Source of the DNA: Xiphydria camelus
Taxonomy: Eukaryota > Arthropoda > Insecta > Hymenoptera > Xiphydriidae
DNA: 64,000 nucleotides
Assembly: GCA_963678675.1 (NCBI GenBank)
Contig: OY783200.1
Location: 5,840,501-5,904,500 of the forward strand
Direction: 5' to 3'
Every line of letters begins with the position of its first letter. Position 1 is the first letter of the stretch. The position numbers and the translations under genes are program-made. The notes below the pieces were generated by a model. The model saw only the letters and a list, made by a program, of their open reading frames with translations, was not told the origin of the DNA and did no database searches. Positions 1-12,259 of the stretch are shown piece after piece.

Positions 1-480
1 TTTCAAAAATTCAAGATGGGGGATCAAATATGACGGATGAGATTTTTGAAAATCGACGGATTCATGCCGAATTTGGTATAAGGGGTTTTTTTGGGTCCCT
101 GATCATGAATCTGAAGTCAGATTAAAAAAAATTCAAGATGGCGGATCCAATATGGAGGACGAGATTTTCGAAAATTTTGAATTTTTGTAAATATAACTTC
201 ATATTCGTCATCAGCGATCGAAAAGCCCCCCTGTACCAAATTTTGCATGAATCCGTCGATTTTCGAAAATCTCGTCCTCCATACTGGATCCGCCATCTTG
301 AATTTTTTTAATCTGACTTCAGATTCATGATCAGCGACCCAAAAAAACCCCTTATACCAAATTCAGTATCAATCCGTCGATTTTCAAAAATCTCGTCCGC
401 CATATTGGATCCGCCATCTTGAATGTGTGAAATCCGATTTCAGATTCGTGATCAGCGACCCAAAAAAAAACCCGTATAGC
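1..480. repeat. Inverted and tandem repeat with GGATCC core
   Basis: Modules around 'aagatggcggatccaatatg' occur in one orientation at about 60-175 and in the opposite orientation at about 235-420, so the segment folds back on itself. A second partial repeat of the right arm starts near 330. A diverged relative with the same 'aaaatggcggatccaatatg' core is at 42300-42340. No coding potential was seen. It is probably the edge of a foldback element that continues left of the window. Confidence 0.6.
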
Positions 481-669
481 GAATTTGGTTTAAGTCCATT
501 AACTTTTTGAAAATCATGATCTATTGATGATTTTTTGAGATTAAAACAAAAAGTGACGTGATGGAGACAAACGGACACCGGATTCGGATTCAGCGACCCC
601 AAAAGCATAAAGATATACTGGTCTGGTCAGAGGAAGCATTTTTTCGATTTTTTTTTTGTGGAGCTGTGT

Positions 670-905
670 TGTTTATTAATTCTCATAAATGCCGCAATTA
701 ATTGAAGTGAAAATTGACAATAATATTTTTTGTAGTAGTTTGACGGTAGCAATATGCCAGTAGATCTGCCAGTAGAGTACATGGCAGTAATATTTGTCAG
801 GATTGCTGGACTATGGTGCGAAAATACCACCCAAGGTTGTTGTAATTTTTTGGTAACAGTTGGCTGTAATTTTTTCCCTGTAGTCGGGGCAGTAGTATTT
901 TTTCG
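670..905 (+). repeat. Dispersed AGTAGT-rich element, copy 1
   Basis: This segment, rich in 'agtagt' and 'ttacag' type words, is matched in reverse complement by 18430-18672. The shared run covers 'attgacaataatatt', the 'tttgacggtagcaatatg' block and the 'ggcagtagta' end. A short open frame over it (754-1110) is incidental. It is a non-coding dispersed repeat, probably a MITE. Confidence 0.6.
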
Positions 906-1439
906 TACGGTGATAAGAGGGGCGAAGAGCCTCGAACGAAGCTGTGAACGAAGCCGGCTCCCGATCAATCGGCTCGTTCGTAGCGGGACCCGGAAATTTG
1001 TAGGATCGTTAAACCGGCGAGAATTAATCAGTCGCGAGGGCAGCGCCGGGATTTACGACGAGGCCGCTGACCATTGGCTGGGTTCGCGGGCTGCTCAACG
1101 GGACGCTTAATTTTCAGTTTAAGGTCGAACGGTTGGGCAGGCCCTCCTGTGAGTAATCCCTGATATGACCCTCTACTCGGAGAGACGGCGATATGCACCT
1201 CCGGCAGCGATGTATATGTGTATAGTAGCTACTATAGTCCTCGACCGACGGAGAAGAGCGACCTGCAAGATTCAGACGAAAGAATGAACGCATCCAACCG
1301 GTACTTACCTCGCTGACGTAGAATTTGCAGGAAGGGAATCATTTTGCTGAATGACTCACGGTCCAGCCGCACCGCGACCTGCAGGGAGCGTGACTCCGGT
1401 GAATCATCAGCAGGTGACACCGTCGAGAGGTTGATGCGT

Positions 1440-1570
1440 ATAAAGCGGGCCATAGACTTCGTGATTTTTCGTCGGTCATCGGTGATCGCGACAAGCCGTC
1501 GTGACGAGTTAGCCGGCCACAGACTTCGTGATTTTTCGTCAGCCATCGGTGATCGTGACAAGCCGTCGCG
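1440..1570 (+). repeat. 67-bp tandem duplication, partner of 3290-3520
   Basis: Two copies of a 67-bp unit begin at 'agacttcgtgatttttcgtc' (1454 and 1521). The same unit appears twice in reverse complement at 3301-3500. The two pairs face each other across about 1.8 kb. Open frames here on both strands follow the repeat and are not genes. Confidence 0.65.
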
Positions 1571-1766
1571 ATTGGTTTTCACGCCCGATGAGCCCACAGA
1601 CCTCATGCCAAAGTGGCAGTCTTGTAGACTTTTCGCGATTAACAAGACGCAATTTTTGGCAGTGGCGGCAGCAGTGGCGGTTAAAAGTGAGAAAAAGAAA
1701 AGAAAACGACGTTCGATAAATGATTTATTTATATTGTTTATATTATAAAATGAACAAAATGTATTA

Positions 1767-2177
1767 AGGTAAATGCACTAGTAGTTGACACCGCACTAGT
1801 AGTTGACACATTCCTTTTTATACCTATAAAAATAAGATTTGTAGATAATTTATAATTACTGTACAAACGCCGTAGTGTACTACTGCCATCTGTACGTTTA
1901 CTCTTGAATTATGCAGGAGTCACATTCAGGCGAGCCATACCAGGGTTCTTGTATTTTTCTAGTGTCAACTACTGACTATTTTTTTTGCAAATTTGTACAT
2001 TTATGAACAGATGCTTTTTGCGCAATTTTAATGAACACTTCAACTTGCCATGTTTAGCAAGAGTGGGGCTCTATGCCAATATACATATTTTTTGGTGAAA
2101 AGCATAATACCACAATTTTAAACAGGATGAAATATAAATTTTCCTCGCTATAATGTCAACTACTAGTGCATTTACCT
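1767..2177. mobile_element. 411-bp MITE with TA target duplication
   Basis: The ends are perfect inverted repeats of about 25 bp: 'aggtaaatgcactagtagtt' at the left and its complement ending 'gtgcatttacct' at the right. TA dinucleotides flank both sides (1765-1766 and 2178-2179). The interior is AT-rich and non-coding, and a second copy of the TIR core follows at 1792-1805. The TA duplication points to a Tc1/mariner-mobilised non-autonomous element. Confidence 0.8.
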
Positions 2178-2550
2178 TATACCTATTCTTGTAACTTTGT
2201 AACGAACGTGAGTTTTGAAAATAAACATTTCGTCTCCACATATTGATTGTTTTAAGTATATTAACAAAAAAGTACGGGGACGCAGCTCAAGAGGGTGCCC
2301 GTGCCCTCCCGCAAGGCTCCTGCAACTTGAGAATGGGATCCAGGCGCCTTGCGCTTGCCTCAACAGTTTATTTCAAGTGAGATAACACTGCACTCACATG
2401 ATATTATATTGGTGATATATTGAATTCAAAGAGATACAATAGTTTAGGAATCGAAAACTCCTACTACACGCTAGGCAAGTACCTCAAATCACCGACGTGC
2501 GCGCGACCTCGTGGACATTCCACGCAACTCTAGGGGGATAAGTGAAATGT

Positions 2551-2720
2551 CATTTTTAAACATACTGACCAATGAACAATTAATTCTCATGCCCTCATTA
2601 GCTACGGTGGCGTTTACCCTCGTTAATGAAAGCATTAGGACTGATTAATCATTAGTTAGTACGTTTAAAAGTAACATTCAAAAAAGTCACCAGCGACAGA
2701 TTCCGAGTCCCTAGGTGTAC
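2551..2720 (+). mobile_element. Truncated copy of the CACCCGGG foldback MITE
   Basis: The body 'catttttaaacatactgacc' through 'aagtcaccagcgacagattc' matches the complete elements at 50093-50306 and 50622-50834. The right end is kept in mutated form ('ctaggtgtac'). The left arm is missing, so this copy is 5' truncated and older than the two complete ones. Confidence 0.7.
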
Positions 2721-3289
2721 GATCACCGGTCTGTTGACAGTTGAACCAGCTTAGTTTTGAGAGTTTTAAATTAATACAAATTAATTATGAGTCTCATAAT
2801 AACTAACGGGTTTAATTACTGACTGTTTCACAGGCTCCATTAGATACGAATTGGAGTGACAGTCACCCTAGAGTTACGAACTCCGACCACCTCGTGGCGC
2901 CACTAGAGTTACTTGCCTAGCGTATAGGGCCGAAAAAAAAAGAAATTAACCACTAATTCCGTCCGGCAACCTCCACGATATCATTTTTTAAGTCTTTCTG
3001 AATTTAAATCATCAATCAGAATGCGGCCAACGGTTTTTGTATACTCAATGTCTCACAGCGCCTGGTCTATAATGAGCAAAAGTATGACGCTCTAGGTATT
3101 TTACAGATTTAACTTAGCGTTCGAATTATAGCGATATCGATTGATGAGGTACTGCGAAGATACGGTTAATTTACCGACTCGTCCGGTAATAATTAACCTA
3201 CCCGGGAAAGGTGCAGGACTGCGCACTGTCACGAATTTAATCAAACATCGGCAGATAGCCATCGTGACGGTGCATCGGGACACTTTACG

Positions 3290-3520
3290 CCCCACACACT
3301 TCGGTTTTGTCACGACGGCTGGTCATGATCACCGATGACCGATGAAAAATCACGAGGTCTGTGGCCGGCTATAGCCATCGTGATGGCGCATCGGGACATC
3401 GTGACGGTGCATCGGGACACTTAACGCCCCATCACACACTTCGGTTTTGTCACGACGGCTTGTCACGATCACCGATGACCGACGAAAAATCACGAAGTCT
3501 ATGGCCCGCTTAACGACCCT
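3290..3520 (-). repeat. Inverted partner of the 1440-1570 repeat
   Basis: Two spaced copies of a block containing 'gtcacgacggct' and 'accgatgacc' are separated by a short duplicated piece around 'gtgcatcgggacac'. They are the reverse complement of the 67-bp units at 1440-1570. Confidence 0.6.
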
Positions 3521-3537
3521 GGTGTGACGTAAACTCT

Positions 3538-4235
3538 ACACTGAGAAAAAACATTTGCTCTACCAACCAATTCTTGGTTGGCTTAACGAAATAATATGGA
3601 TGAATATGAACCGATTAAACGTTTTTTTTTTTGCTACAACAATATAGTTTCATAGGTTCGTTGATATATCTATCAGCAAAGACTTGATGGTAGATATATC
3701 AAAATCCTTTTTTTTTGCGGTGAAGAGGTCATTTTATTATTTCATCAAAATCATTTTGTTCGGGTATGATAATTCTTTCGTCTCGCATCAAAATAATTTT
3801 GTTATCTCAACAAAGTAAGTAGACATGGCATGTCGTTTTGTTAAAATGACAAAATTACACGCGAACTTTAATCAGAGTTAATATATTACGTCTACAACTT
3901 TGCTTCTGCCATTTTCCTCATGATGATAGATGGGAAAAACGGCGGGAACGAAGTTGTACACCTAATAACAAAATTCCTTTCTTCCAGTAACAAATAATTT
4001 TTAACTTTTATTTTGTCGTCAGAGCAAACATTTGTTTTAATGAACGAAAGACTTTGTCGCGCTATCAAAATGACTGTCGAAATTATTTTTGTCGCGCGAC
4101 AAAAAATAATACGGCTACTTTGTATTCAGAACCAAGCATTCCTATTAATTAAACAAAATCTCGTGGTGGAACCAACAAAATGTACTCGACAAAATAATTT
4201 TTTTTTTGTCGTAGCTGTAACATTTTTCTCGGTGT
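3538..4235. mobile_element. 698-bp TIR element (ACACTGAG ends)
   Basis: The left end 'acactgagaaaaaacat' is mirrored by the right end, which reads 'acaccgagaaaaatg' on the complement. The interior is AT-rich, with repeated 'aacaaaat' and 'gtcgcg' words and no transposase. The TIR start resembles the elements at 24713-25723 and 36749-37042, so these may be one superfamily of non-autonomous elements. Confidence 0.55.
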
Positions 4236-4925
4236 ACGGAAGAGAGAAGACGTAATTATTACCGTAACCGTTTCGAGGACGTTAACTAAAGACCCAGGTG
4301 GCTCCTACGACTCAATCCTAAGCCGAGGGAGGTGAGAGACGAACAATACCAATCGGACACCGATTCCGATGCCTTTCCACGTCATCCCACGTCTCAAAGG
4401 AGTTTCTCGATTCTTCGGATATCTAATCTCTTGCGCGTGCCCTTTCTTCCTTCCGCGGAGGGAACGCATCCCACCCCTCTGCCCCCGCTAACGGGTTTAC
4501 TCGCGCAGTTCGGGGGATTTTTGAAGTGGGACTACGCCCTGAATTCGACGCGAGTTCCGAGTGAGGAAGACAGAGGTCGACGACGAAGGGGCGGCTCGGA
4601 GTGGGAGAGGAGTGGGTGGAAGAGAGCGGTGGAAGCGAGCGAGAGAGTAGGAACGGGGGTATATGCAATCGATAATATCCACGGACGAAAATACTCTTCG
4701 GTTGCTTATAGCCGACGACCGACAGGTTTGCCTCTACCACAGGCTCTGTAAACCTGGCTGAATTGTATTAAGCTTCGAGATCCACCCCTGCGGAGCAGGA
4801 TCCGGTCCTACTTTGCACGGGGAAACGCGGGGGGTTAATAGGTGCTCGCGGATGGAGAGAAGAAGAAATGGCTGAAGGGGTACTAGACATTCTAATGCAA
4901 CGTTAGATGCGAGAAACATTGCGAC
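4236..4925. other. GC-rich island, no gene recognised
   Basis: About 4330-4760 is GC-rich, with several overlapping open frames on both strands (the longest is 139 codons) that follow base composition. No homology, splice-phased exon or repeat structure was recognised. It could be regulatory or unannotated UTR sequence. Confidence 0.3.
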
Positions 4926-5746
4926 CCTGAAACAAAATTCCTCTGACAAATTTCTGAAAAACTCCGACTTTTCTTGACTATCCGCAGTAATCGGAATATT
5001 TTCAGGCATTTTCAGGGAAGTATCAGTTTTTTAGAGATTTAGAGAAATGTCGAAAAATATCAATTTTTCTTTCACGCACGAAAACTTTTCCGGAAGAGCT
5101 TAATGAATGCTGACAAATATCTCGAGAAATATCTCGAGCTTCTGCAAAATTTCTGAAGATATTTTGAAATGGTCTGTATGTATTTTCAGAAGTTATAGAT
5201 TTTAAAATGGCTGAATTTCAGTCGGTCAGAAATTGTTCAGAATTTGTTAGAACTGTGTCAGATATTTGTCTGTTTATCAGAATTAAAAAAAAAAGTTTAC
5301 GCGTGAAAGAAAAATAGATAAGTAGGTATCATGTTTGAGATAATTAAACTTATTTCTAACTTTTTGTAATACTAAGAACATTTCAGACATTTTCACGGAA
5401 GTGTCAGAGTTTATCAGACAAAGCTAGGAGAAAATATCGAGAAAAAATATCCATTTTACTTTCATGCACAAGCTTTTTAAAAATGTTTCTATGAACACTG
5501 ACAAACATCTGAAATTTGTAAAATTTTTCTAATTATATCGATATATATATATACATTTTATTACAAAAATTATAATTTTTTAAAGAAATGACTAAATTTC
5601 AGTTTGTCAAATATTTGTCTGAATTTATTAGAATAGCTTTTAAGCATGAAAGAAGAACCGATATTTTGAACATTTCTGACTTTCTCTGATCAACTCTGAT
5701 ACTTCCCTGAAAATGCCTGAAAATGTTCCAATTTACTCCATCAGGG
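4926..5746. repeat. CTGAC foldback family, locus 1
   Basis: A patchwork of short modules such as 'aaatttctgaaaaactccga' and 'attttcagggaagtatcag' first reads one way and then, near 5640-5740, in reverse complement ('cttccctgaaaatgcctgaa'). The same modules make up 10630-11410, 23186-24086 and 27180-28582. There is no open frame of significance. Confidence 0.7.
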
Positions 5747-6360
5747 GAGACTCGTACGTAGGCACAAGTTCAGCCATAAAGGCAGCCCTACCAAGGGCTT
5801 GGAATGGCTCCAAGTGATCCCGCGAAATCGGTTCTAGGGACTCGTCGAAATTAGTGCGGAGCAAATGAAATTCTCGAAACTCTCCTGCTCACGGAGGAGT
5901 GCGCGAGTAGCGATGACATTCCACAAAAAAGCGAGTGCTCTGACACATCGGTTCGGATTTGGAACGCCAGCAATTCACCGCGATCAGGATTGATCTCTCT
6001 CGCCGCGGAGAAGAAGCAGCCCCGCTTTTTTAAAGCTCGACGAAAATATTTTCAGAGCCGGCGGCGTCGACGGCTCGACTTTAAGCGACGTCGATCGATC
6101 TGCTTATCGAGTATCGACTCGCTGGAAGAGCCCCGTGGCGTTGGTCGCTGGACGGGCGCGAGGTAGGTGTAGGACGTCGCGTTTGACGCACGTCGGTATC
6201 GCCTCGCGAATCTCGAAACGCGTCCGACTGTCTGTCGACGGGTCTAGACGCGGGTGTGAGATAAAGCGATTCGTCGACGATCGTAGCGGGGTTGGCCTTA
6301 ATATTTCTCTTTCTCTTTCTTCAGCGAGATCCTCTGACTTCAGCTGGGCGAATAAAGGTC
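5747..6360. other. GC-rich intergenic stretch
   Basis: This sequence is rich in CpG, with small overlapping frames at 6104-6419 on both strands that I regard as incidental. No gene, repeat or RNA was recognised. Confidence 0.3.
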
Positions 6361-7395
6361 CAGATACACATGCTAGTTTCGAGCACGCAAGCATGCTTTT
6401 TTCGAGCAAGGGCTCCTAGTAGCCCTCATATCGAGCATGCTTGAAATAAGCATGCTCACAAATCGACCGACGCACGGTTGATTTTCGAGCATGCTTCCTG
6501 AGGCGGGGGTGAAAAAGGGAATACCTATAAGCAAGCGTAGACGGTGTTTGGAAATAAGCATGCTCATATCCGTCGCGTCTAGTTGAACTTAATGAAAAAT
6601 TTATTTGAGATGAAAAGGAGTTTATTCTCATTGAATAAGACTCTATTTGAATTAGACAAATGTTCTACTATAGGTTCGTACTTGATTAAAAAGATACGCA
6701 AAACATTTATTTAATGTAAATAGACTTTTATTCGATGTAAATAAATGTCAATTTATCTCAAGTAAATTTTTGTCTTATATAATATATAGGTTTGTATTTA
6801 ACTAGACCTCTTCCCTCAGAGTACTTGATTATGGCGAAAGAAATGTTTCTTTGGGCCAAGTAAATATTCATTAGCTATTATTCTATTTTTGTTTGAATGA
6901 AAGAGACATTGTAATAATTAATAAATATTTACTTGGCCCAACAAAATATTTTTTTCCGCCGTAATCAAGTATACATTTATTAACTGCAAATAAACTCTTT
7001 TCTCAGTATATGAGGTAACTTTGATCGAGCGAACGAAGTAATCGCTAAACTGACAGATTTCTAGAAAATCATAAACAGAATCAAGGAATTTTGCTTCCAA
7101 ATTTAACCGTGATAAAACATTAATCGTTGTTTCTCAGAATATGACATACATTACAAATTATATTTTCTCTTTTATCTTTGAGCGCGATAACAAATACTCG
7201 CCAGTTGCAGTTTTTCACGAATTACAGCCTGCCTGCTAGTAAATAGCATGTGTATTTGAGTGCTTGCTTTAAGCATGCTTATTTAGAAGCATGCTTAAAA
7301 GTAGCATGCTTATATCAAGCAAGTGTAGCAGTTAAAAGAGCATACTTCTTCTAAGCATGCTCATAAGCATTCTTTTTTAGTAGCATGTGTATCTG
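6361..7395. mobile_element. 1.03-kb TIR element with GCATGC palindromes
   Basis: It is bounded by a perfect 15-bp inverted repeat, 'cagatacacatgcta' at the left and 'tagcatgtgtatctg' at the right. Subterminal regions (6385-6570 and 7245-7380) carry many copies of the palindrome 'aagcatgctt' or 'gagcatgctt'. Such clustering is typical of transposase-binding subterminal motifs. The interior has no transposase and includes a nested foldback at 6822-6971. No clear target duplication was seen. Confidence 0.65.
6822..6971. mobile_element. 150-bp nested foldback
   Basis: The arms 'tacttgattatggcg' and 'cgccgtaatcaagta' extend inward through 'ccaagtaaatatt' and 'aatatttacttgg', forming a near-complete hairpin. 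It lies inside the 6361-7395 element. Confidence 0.6.
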
Positions 7396-7737
7396 TAGCT
7401 TAAATCTATGGGGGGGGGGGGGGGTGGAGGAAAAATATTTCTTCAGTAACGTTTCTCTGTGTTCTAGATCGAGAAAAATTGATGTGCTTCCAACTAAACC
7501 CAGCGTCTTCGACTTTCCAACATCGGCTCGAGCTTTCATGAGGGGGGGGGGGGGGGGGACGTTTCCTTCAAAAATATTGACTCGTATCAATAGCGTTCGA
7601 TGTCTGGATATTTCGTCGTTATTGATAACGCGCGATAACGATTGACGTTATGTGGAGTATTCCATTACCTGATCACGCTTCGAGTGTAATCGTCGTCAGG
7701 TGGGGGTCGTTATGACTGTCGAGTGTCTCTGCCTAGG

Positions 7738-8005
7738 CGGGAAAAAACTGTACGGTAAACTGTGCAGAATTACATATTTCTGTAATTACACATTAACTGA
7801 TAGAACTCCATAGAATTACATAAAAATTTGAAGTGCTGACTTTCAATGCATATCGTATGAGGCTAAACTTACTAACTAGGAAAGAAATTATGGATTAATA
7901 TTTCAATCGGTCAATGTATTGCCGTAATTTCACAATTTACGTAACACTGAATCAATGCATATTGACGTAGATTTTTGACGTTAATTCGAGGTACTTTTCC
8001 ATAGC
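7738..8005 (+). repeat. Dispersed repeat related to 17740-17835
   Basis: The left end 'gggaaaaaactgtacggtaa' matches 17741 onward in the same orientation. The right end 'gacgtagatttttgacgtta' matches 17765-17835 in reverse complement. This is the pattern expected of two insertions of one TIR-bearing family in which the second lost its middle. Confidence 0.5.
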
Positions 8006-8753
8006 TTACTTACTTAGCATTACTTCGCCGAGCTGTCGCGGTAAATTGCACGAGAGTTTTAAACGCGGCGTCGCGAAACGATTGTTGTTCGAGGAGAAAG
8101 CCGCGGACGTCTTTTGGCACCGTCAAATACGGTCGCACGTGAGGCGGATGATTCTCCGTGACGCGCGCGACGTGAATTTTCTATACAGTTCAAACTCCTG
8201 AGCTGCCCAAGTTCGTAAAGTGGATACCAGAACTTTTGAAAACCAAAGCCGGATTTATCCGTTGAATTCCGTCGACGAAATCAGCCCATGGTCGGTCGAA
8301 CTCATCGAGTCATCGTCGAGAGGAAGTGGTATCGAAGCCGTATCGCGCGTAGCTGCAACACAACAAGAGTTCCTTTATACGATTCAGAATCCTAAGGGCG
8401 CAGAGTGGGAAATAGAATTATCATCTGGCGCACGAATGCGCCAGCGACTGCATATCGCTGCGTACACACGGCGGGGGTGTAACGACGCGCCATTCCGGGC
8501 CCAAAATTAGCGTCCTACCAAAATACTCGGTCCAGCGTGCCATGGAGAGGAGACAGCCCTGGAATGCCGCACGCGTTCCAGCCGAGCGGAGGCACTGTGC
8601 TGCTCCCAGTGTGCAACGCGGAAAGAGACCGAGAGTCACGCGTTGCCTTCGATTTCGGTGGAACTGTTCCATTGAAATGCCGGAATTACTACTGACGATT
8701 CCCCGGCCCATTGACGATTGGTCGAATTGCGAAACACACGTGTGAAGTAGAGC
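8006..8753. other. GC-rich stretch, no gene recognised
   Basis: Open frames at 8220-8510 (plus) and 8421-8855 (minus) overlap. Neither shows a recognisable domain or phased splice partners. Nothing else was seen. Confidence 0.25.
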
Positions 8754-9306
8754 AGTGGTATTCTCCTCGACTTCAACCATGATTATCTCGTTACCTGTGA
8801 ACGTTTCGCATATATTGGTATAAATCTTTTTTGTAGGTCGAAATGTGATCTTCAAAAAAGTGCTATACCAATTCAGCCAAAAAGGTAATAGGTAACGAGA
8901 TAATAGCGCTCGAAGCTAATCGGAGTAATACTCCACCTTCCGTGGTATTCTCTTCGATTTCAGTCACGATTATCTCGATACCTGTAAACTTTTCGCATAT
9001 ATCAGTATAAACCTTTTTTGTAGATCGAAATGTGATCTTCAAAAAAGTTTCATACAAACTTAGCCGAAAAGTTAATAGGTAACGAGATAGTCGCGCTCGA
9101 AGCTAATCGGTGTAATGGTCCACTCTCCGTGGTATCCTCTTCGACTTCAATCGCGATTATCTCGTTACCTATGAGCTTTTCGCATATATTGGTAAAATCT
9201 TTTTTGTAGATTGAAATATGATCTTCAAAAAAGTTTTATACCAACATAGTCGAAAACTTCATAGGTAACGAGATAGTCACGCTCGAAGTTAATCGGAATA
9301 ATACTC
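8754..9306 (+). repeat. Tandem array, 3 x 187 bp, each unit a foldback
   Basis: Units start at about 8754, 8941 and 9128, an exact 187-bp spacing, each with 'gtggtat'. Within each unit 'gattatctcgttacct' near the left is mirrored by 'aggtaacgagata' near the right, so every unit can form a hairpin. A fourth, single copy lies at 9969-10146. The array looks like a MITE that was amplified in tandem. Confidence 0.75.
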
Positions 9307-9381
9307 CACCCCCCTCATCTAAGGGATGACTTGCCATTGACGGGGTGCGATCCCCTGTGACGGATGGAAGAAAGAAAAGAG

Positions 9382-9382
<1 letters not shown>

Positions 9383-9417
<35 letters not shown>
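9383..9417. repeat. (CT)n microsatellite
   Basis: An uninterrupted CT dinucleotide run of about 35 bp, inside a region (9307-9968) that has no recognised gene. Confidence 0.9.
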
Positions 9418-9420
<3 letters not shown>

Positions 9421-9968
9421 GACCTCGGTGCACACTGGTTACGGTTTGATCGCGGGAGACCTTGAAAAAGTACCGCACTTCCTCTCCGATGAATCGACGC
9501 GAGTAATGGGGAGGGCGGGAGTGGAGGGAAAGCGGCAAAAAATGCCCGACGCAAACTCTATCGCTCAGTCGTGCCGCTTTTGAAGCATCGAGCGATCGCT
9601 GAACGATTTCTCGAACGTTATTCGGAAGGAAATAAATGTTAAGCAGCAACACGATTGGCTCGTGTCAAAGGACGGCACGTTTAAAAATTGGACGTCGGAC
9701 AGTCCCGAAGAAGCTAATCGAAATGTTCGGGTCTCGGAACAACGATTACGTCTAGTCATCGAGTTTCTTGCACCCCTTTTCTTTCCCCCTTTTCTGATTC
9801 GACACGGAGTTCACACCGAGTACGAGACAATGTGATTGTCACTCTGCATTTTATCGTCGGTTTGCGGAAGGAAGGAATGAACCCGTAACCTCGAAAGGCC
9901 GATTATACCATGATTAATCGGGATGGCCGAAAAAAGAGTCGCACTTCTCTTCCGAAGCACCAGAGTGG

Positions 9969-10146
9969 AGTGAGGTAATACTTCGATCACGATTATCTCG
10001 TTAACCGTGAACTTTTTGAGGATATTAGTATAATACTTTTTTATAGATCGAAGTGTGATCTTGAAAAAAGTGTTCTACCAACTAAGCCGAAAAGTTCATA
10101 GTTTACGAGATAATCGTCGTCGAAGCTAATCGGACTGGTACCACTT
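9969..10146 (+). repeat. Dispersed single copy of the 187-bp unit
   Basis: 'cacgattatctcgttaaccg' through 'gtttacgagataatcgtcgt' and 'cgaagctaatcgg' repeats the hairpin unit of the 8754-9306 array with moderate divergence. Confidence 0.7.
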
Positions 10147-10629
10147 CATCTTAAAACGAGATGGCATTGTGCACAATCTGCATCTCTTCGTATCTCCCTT
10201 TCTCACGGTTTAGAACTCTTCACGATGCTTACCGTGCCGCGTACACGGGCATTGTGACGCACGTAAATCTTTCCCAGGCAAATTCTCTTAACGGTAACTA
10301 ACGTCAGTGTGATTCACTCGTCGGCGAACCGCGCACTTACGTCCGTACCGAACGGTGGACGTGGCGGGGCACAACACAATGGAGGATATTACTTATCTAA
10401 CCTTCCCTCGATAAAATCCGGCGGAGAGCGCGAAATCCGCGGCCTTGCGATGAAGTACGAATGGCGTTTAAAGTACAGCGTGTATAAATTACGTCTATGA
10501 TTTTCCGCATGCAGTACTGACGTAAAAGGTTGAAGAGCTAACAACGATAGCTTTGTAAATGGGAGACGCAGAAAAAATGATTGCAACACTATGCGTAGGA
10601 AACGATGTACGATTAATATGTCATCACTC
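10147..10629. other. No feature recognised
   Basis: Moderately GC-rich sequence with a 63-codon frame at 10309-10500. No homology or splice context was seen. Confidence 0.2.
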
Positions 10630-11410
10630 TGATTGAAAAGTTTCTCTAACAAATTTCTGAAAAACTGACTTTCTTTCTTAATTGGAACATTTTCAGACAT
10701 TTTTAAGAAAGAATTAGAGTTTGTTAGAGAAAGTCAGAGAAACGTCCAAGAGAAATATCGAAAAAAAGTCAATTTTTTTCACTTACAAACATTTTTCTGA
10801 AAGTCTAATAAACACTGATAAATATTTGGAAAAATCTGTAAATTTGTGCAACATTTTTCTGCTAATTTTTACAAATTAAAAATTTAAAAAAAATGACCGA
10901 ATTTTAGTTGGTTAACAATCTTTCAGAATTTCTTAGAATATTTCAGATGTTTGTCTGAGTATCAGAATTGATTGAAAAAGCTTTTATGCATGAAGAAAAA
11001 TCGATATTTTTGGACATTTCTCTGACTTTTTCTTAAAAACCCTGACGCTCCTCTGAAAGTGTCATAAACTCTGATAAATGTCTGATAAAAATTCTGACAA
11101 AAATTCTGAAAAATGTCTGACCAACTGAACTTTGGTAATTCTTTGAAAATTTTCAATTCCTGCAAAAGTACGTATAGACGCTTCCAGAATTATTCTCAAA
11201 TTTTGCAGTTTTACAGATTTTTCCAGATATATGTCAGTCTTTATTAGACTTTCGGAAGTTTTTGTGCGTAAAAGAAAAATGGACATTTTTGGACTTTTTC
11301 TGGCTTTCTCTGAAAACCTCTGGTGCTTGTCTGAAAATGTCTGAAAATGTTCCAATTACTACACAAAATCAGAAGTCAGTTTTTCAGAAATTCGTTAGAG
11401 AAATTTTTCC
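10630..11410. repeat. CTGAC foldback family, locus 2
   Basis: The left end 'gtttctctaacaaatttctg' is mirrored by 'cagaaattcgttagagaaat' at the right. Between them are alternating forward and reverse modules containing 'ttggaacattttcagacatt'. It is the same family as locus 1, and CT dinucleotides follow at 11411-11432. Confidence 0.7.
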
Positions 11411-11569
11411 GCCTCTCTCTCTCTCTCTCTCTACTGAATGAAAAATAAAGTATAAAATTCTCTTTTCTCCTCTAAAGCAAATGATTTTTATAAGAAACAT
11501 TTTTTTCTAAAACGTATTAAATTTTTTACAGATATTCACGTATCTCACTGTAAATGTCTCACTCCATAC

Positions 11570-11790
11570 AAAATCATACGTGTATAATAATACACGATCA
11601 GATACGATTATACATCTTTAGATCTGAGCAAAGTGGACAATTTTAGATCTGATCGTATCAAATCCCATTTGATCACATATAATTATACATGATCATACAT
11701 AGTTTTTCACATATATTATAATAATTAGATACAGACAAATATCGGATCTGATTATATCCAATTATATACTATTATAAATAACTATATAAA
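11570..11790. repeat. GATC/ATAT palindromic repeat, locus 1
   Basis: Degenerate short palindromes such as 'tgatcacatataattataca' and 'gatctgatcgtatcaaat' are repeated. The same words dominate 24845-25600 and 30538-30800. Confidence 0.6.
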
Positions 11791-12220
11791 CACTTCTCCC
11801 TAAAAAGGACTTTCTCCTATCCCATAAAAACAAAAGGCACCTCCAGTCGCGCTTTAAAATTAAAAACCCGCTCAAAAATGTAATCAGCCCCCGAGAACTT
11901 AATTGGCCGATCTAAAATTTACGCCGAGCTCAACTATCCACCTGAAAACGTGCCGCGGGAAATAATCCGACGATACGTAACTACGATTATTTCGATAAAC
12001 TCGCCGTACATATGCTGACGTAGATAGACTGCGCGCTCGATAGCATCGGTACGGAACGTTCTGCCGTAATAACGAGTGGCATCGCCGCTGCAAATAATGC
12101 AACGCGTTCGCCCGTTCGCCTGACATTGGAGAAAGGGATAGAGAATTTCTGGTGTCGCTACAGCAGGAAACCGGCGATTGATGAGAGGGATTGAATTTAT
12201 TAAAGATATCCCCCCCCCAG

Positions 12221-12259
<39 letters not shown>

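Noticed and set aside
8220..8855. Two overlapping frames on opposite strands near 8.2-8.9 kb
   Set aside because: The minus-strand one runs into the 187-bp repeat array, and neither shows recognisable motifs.
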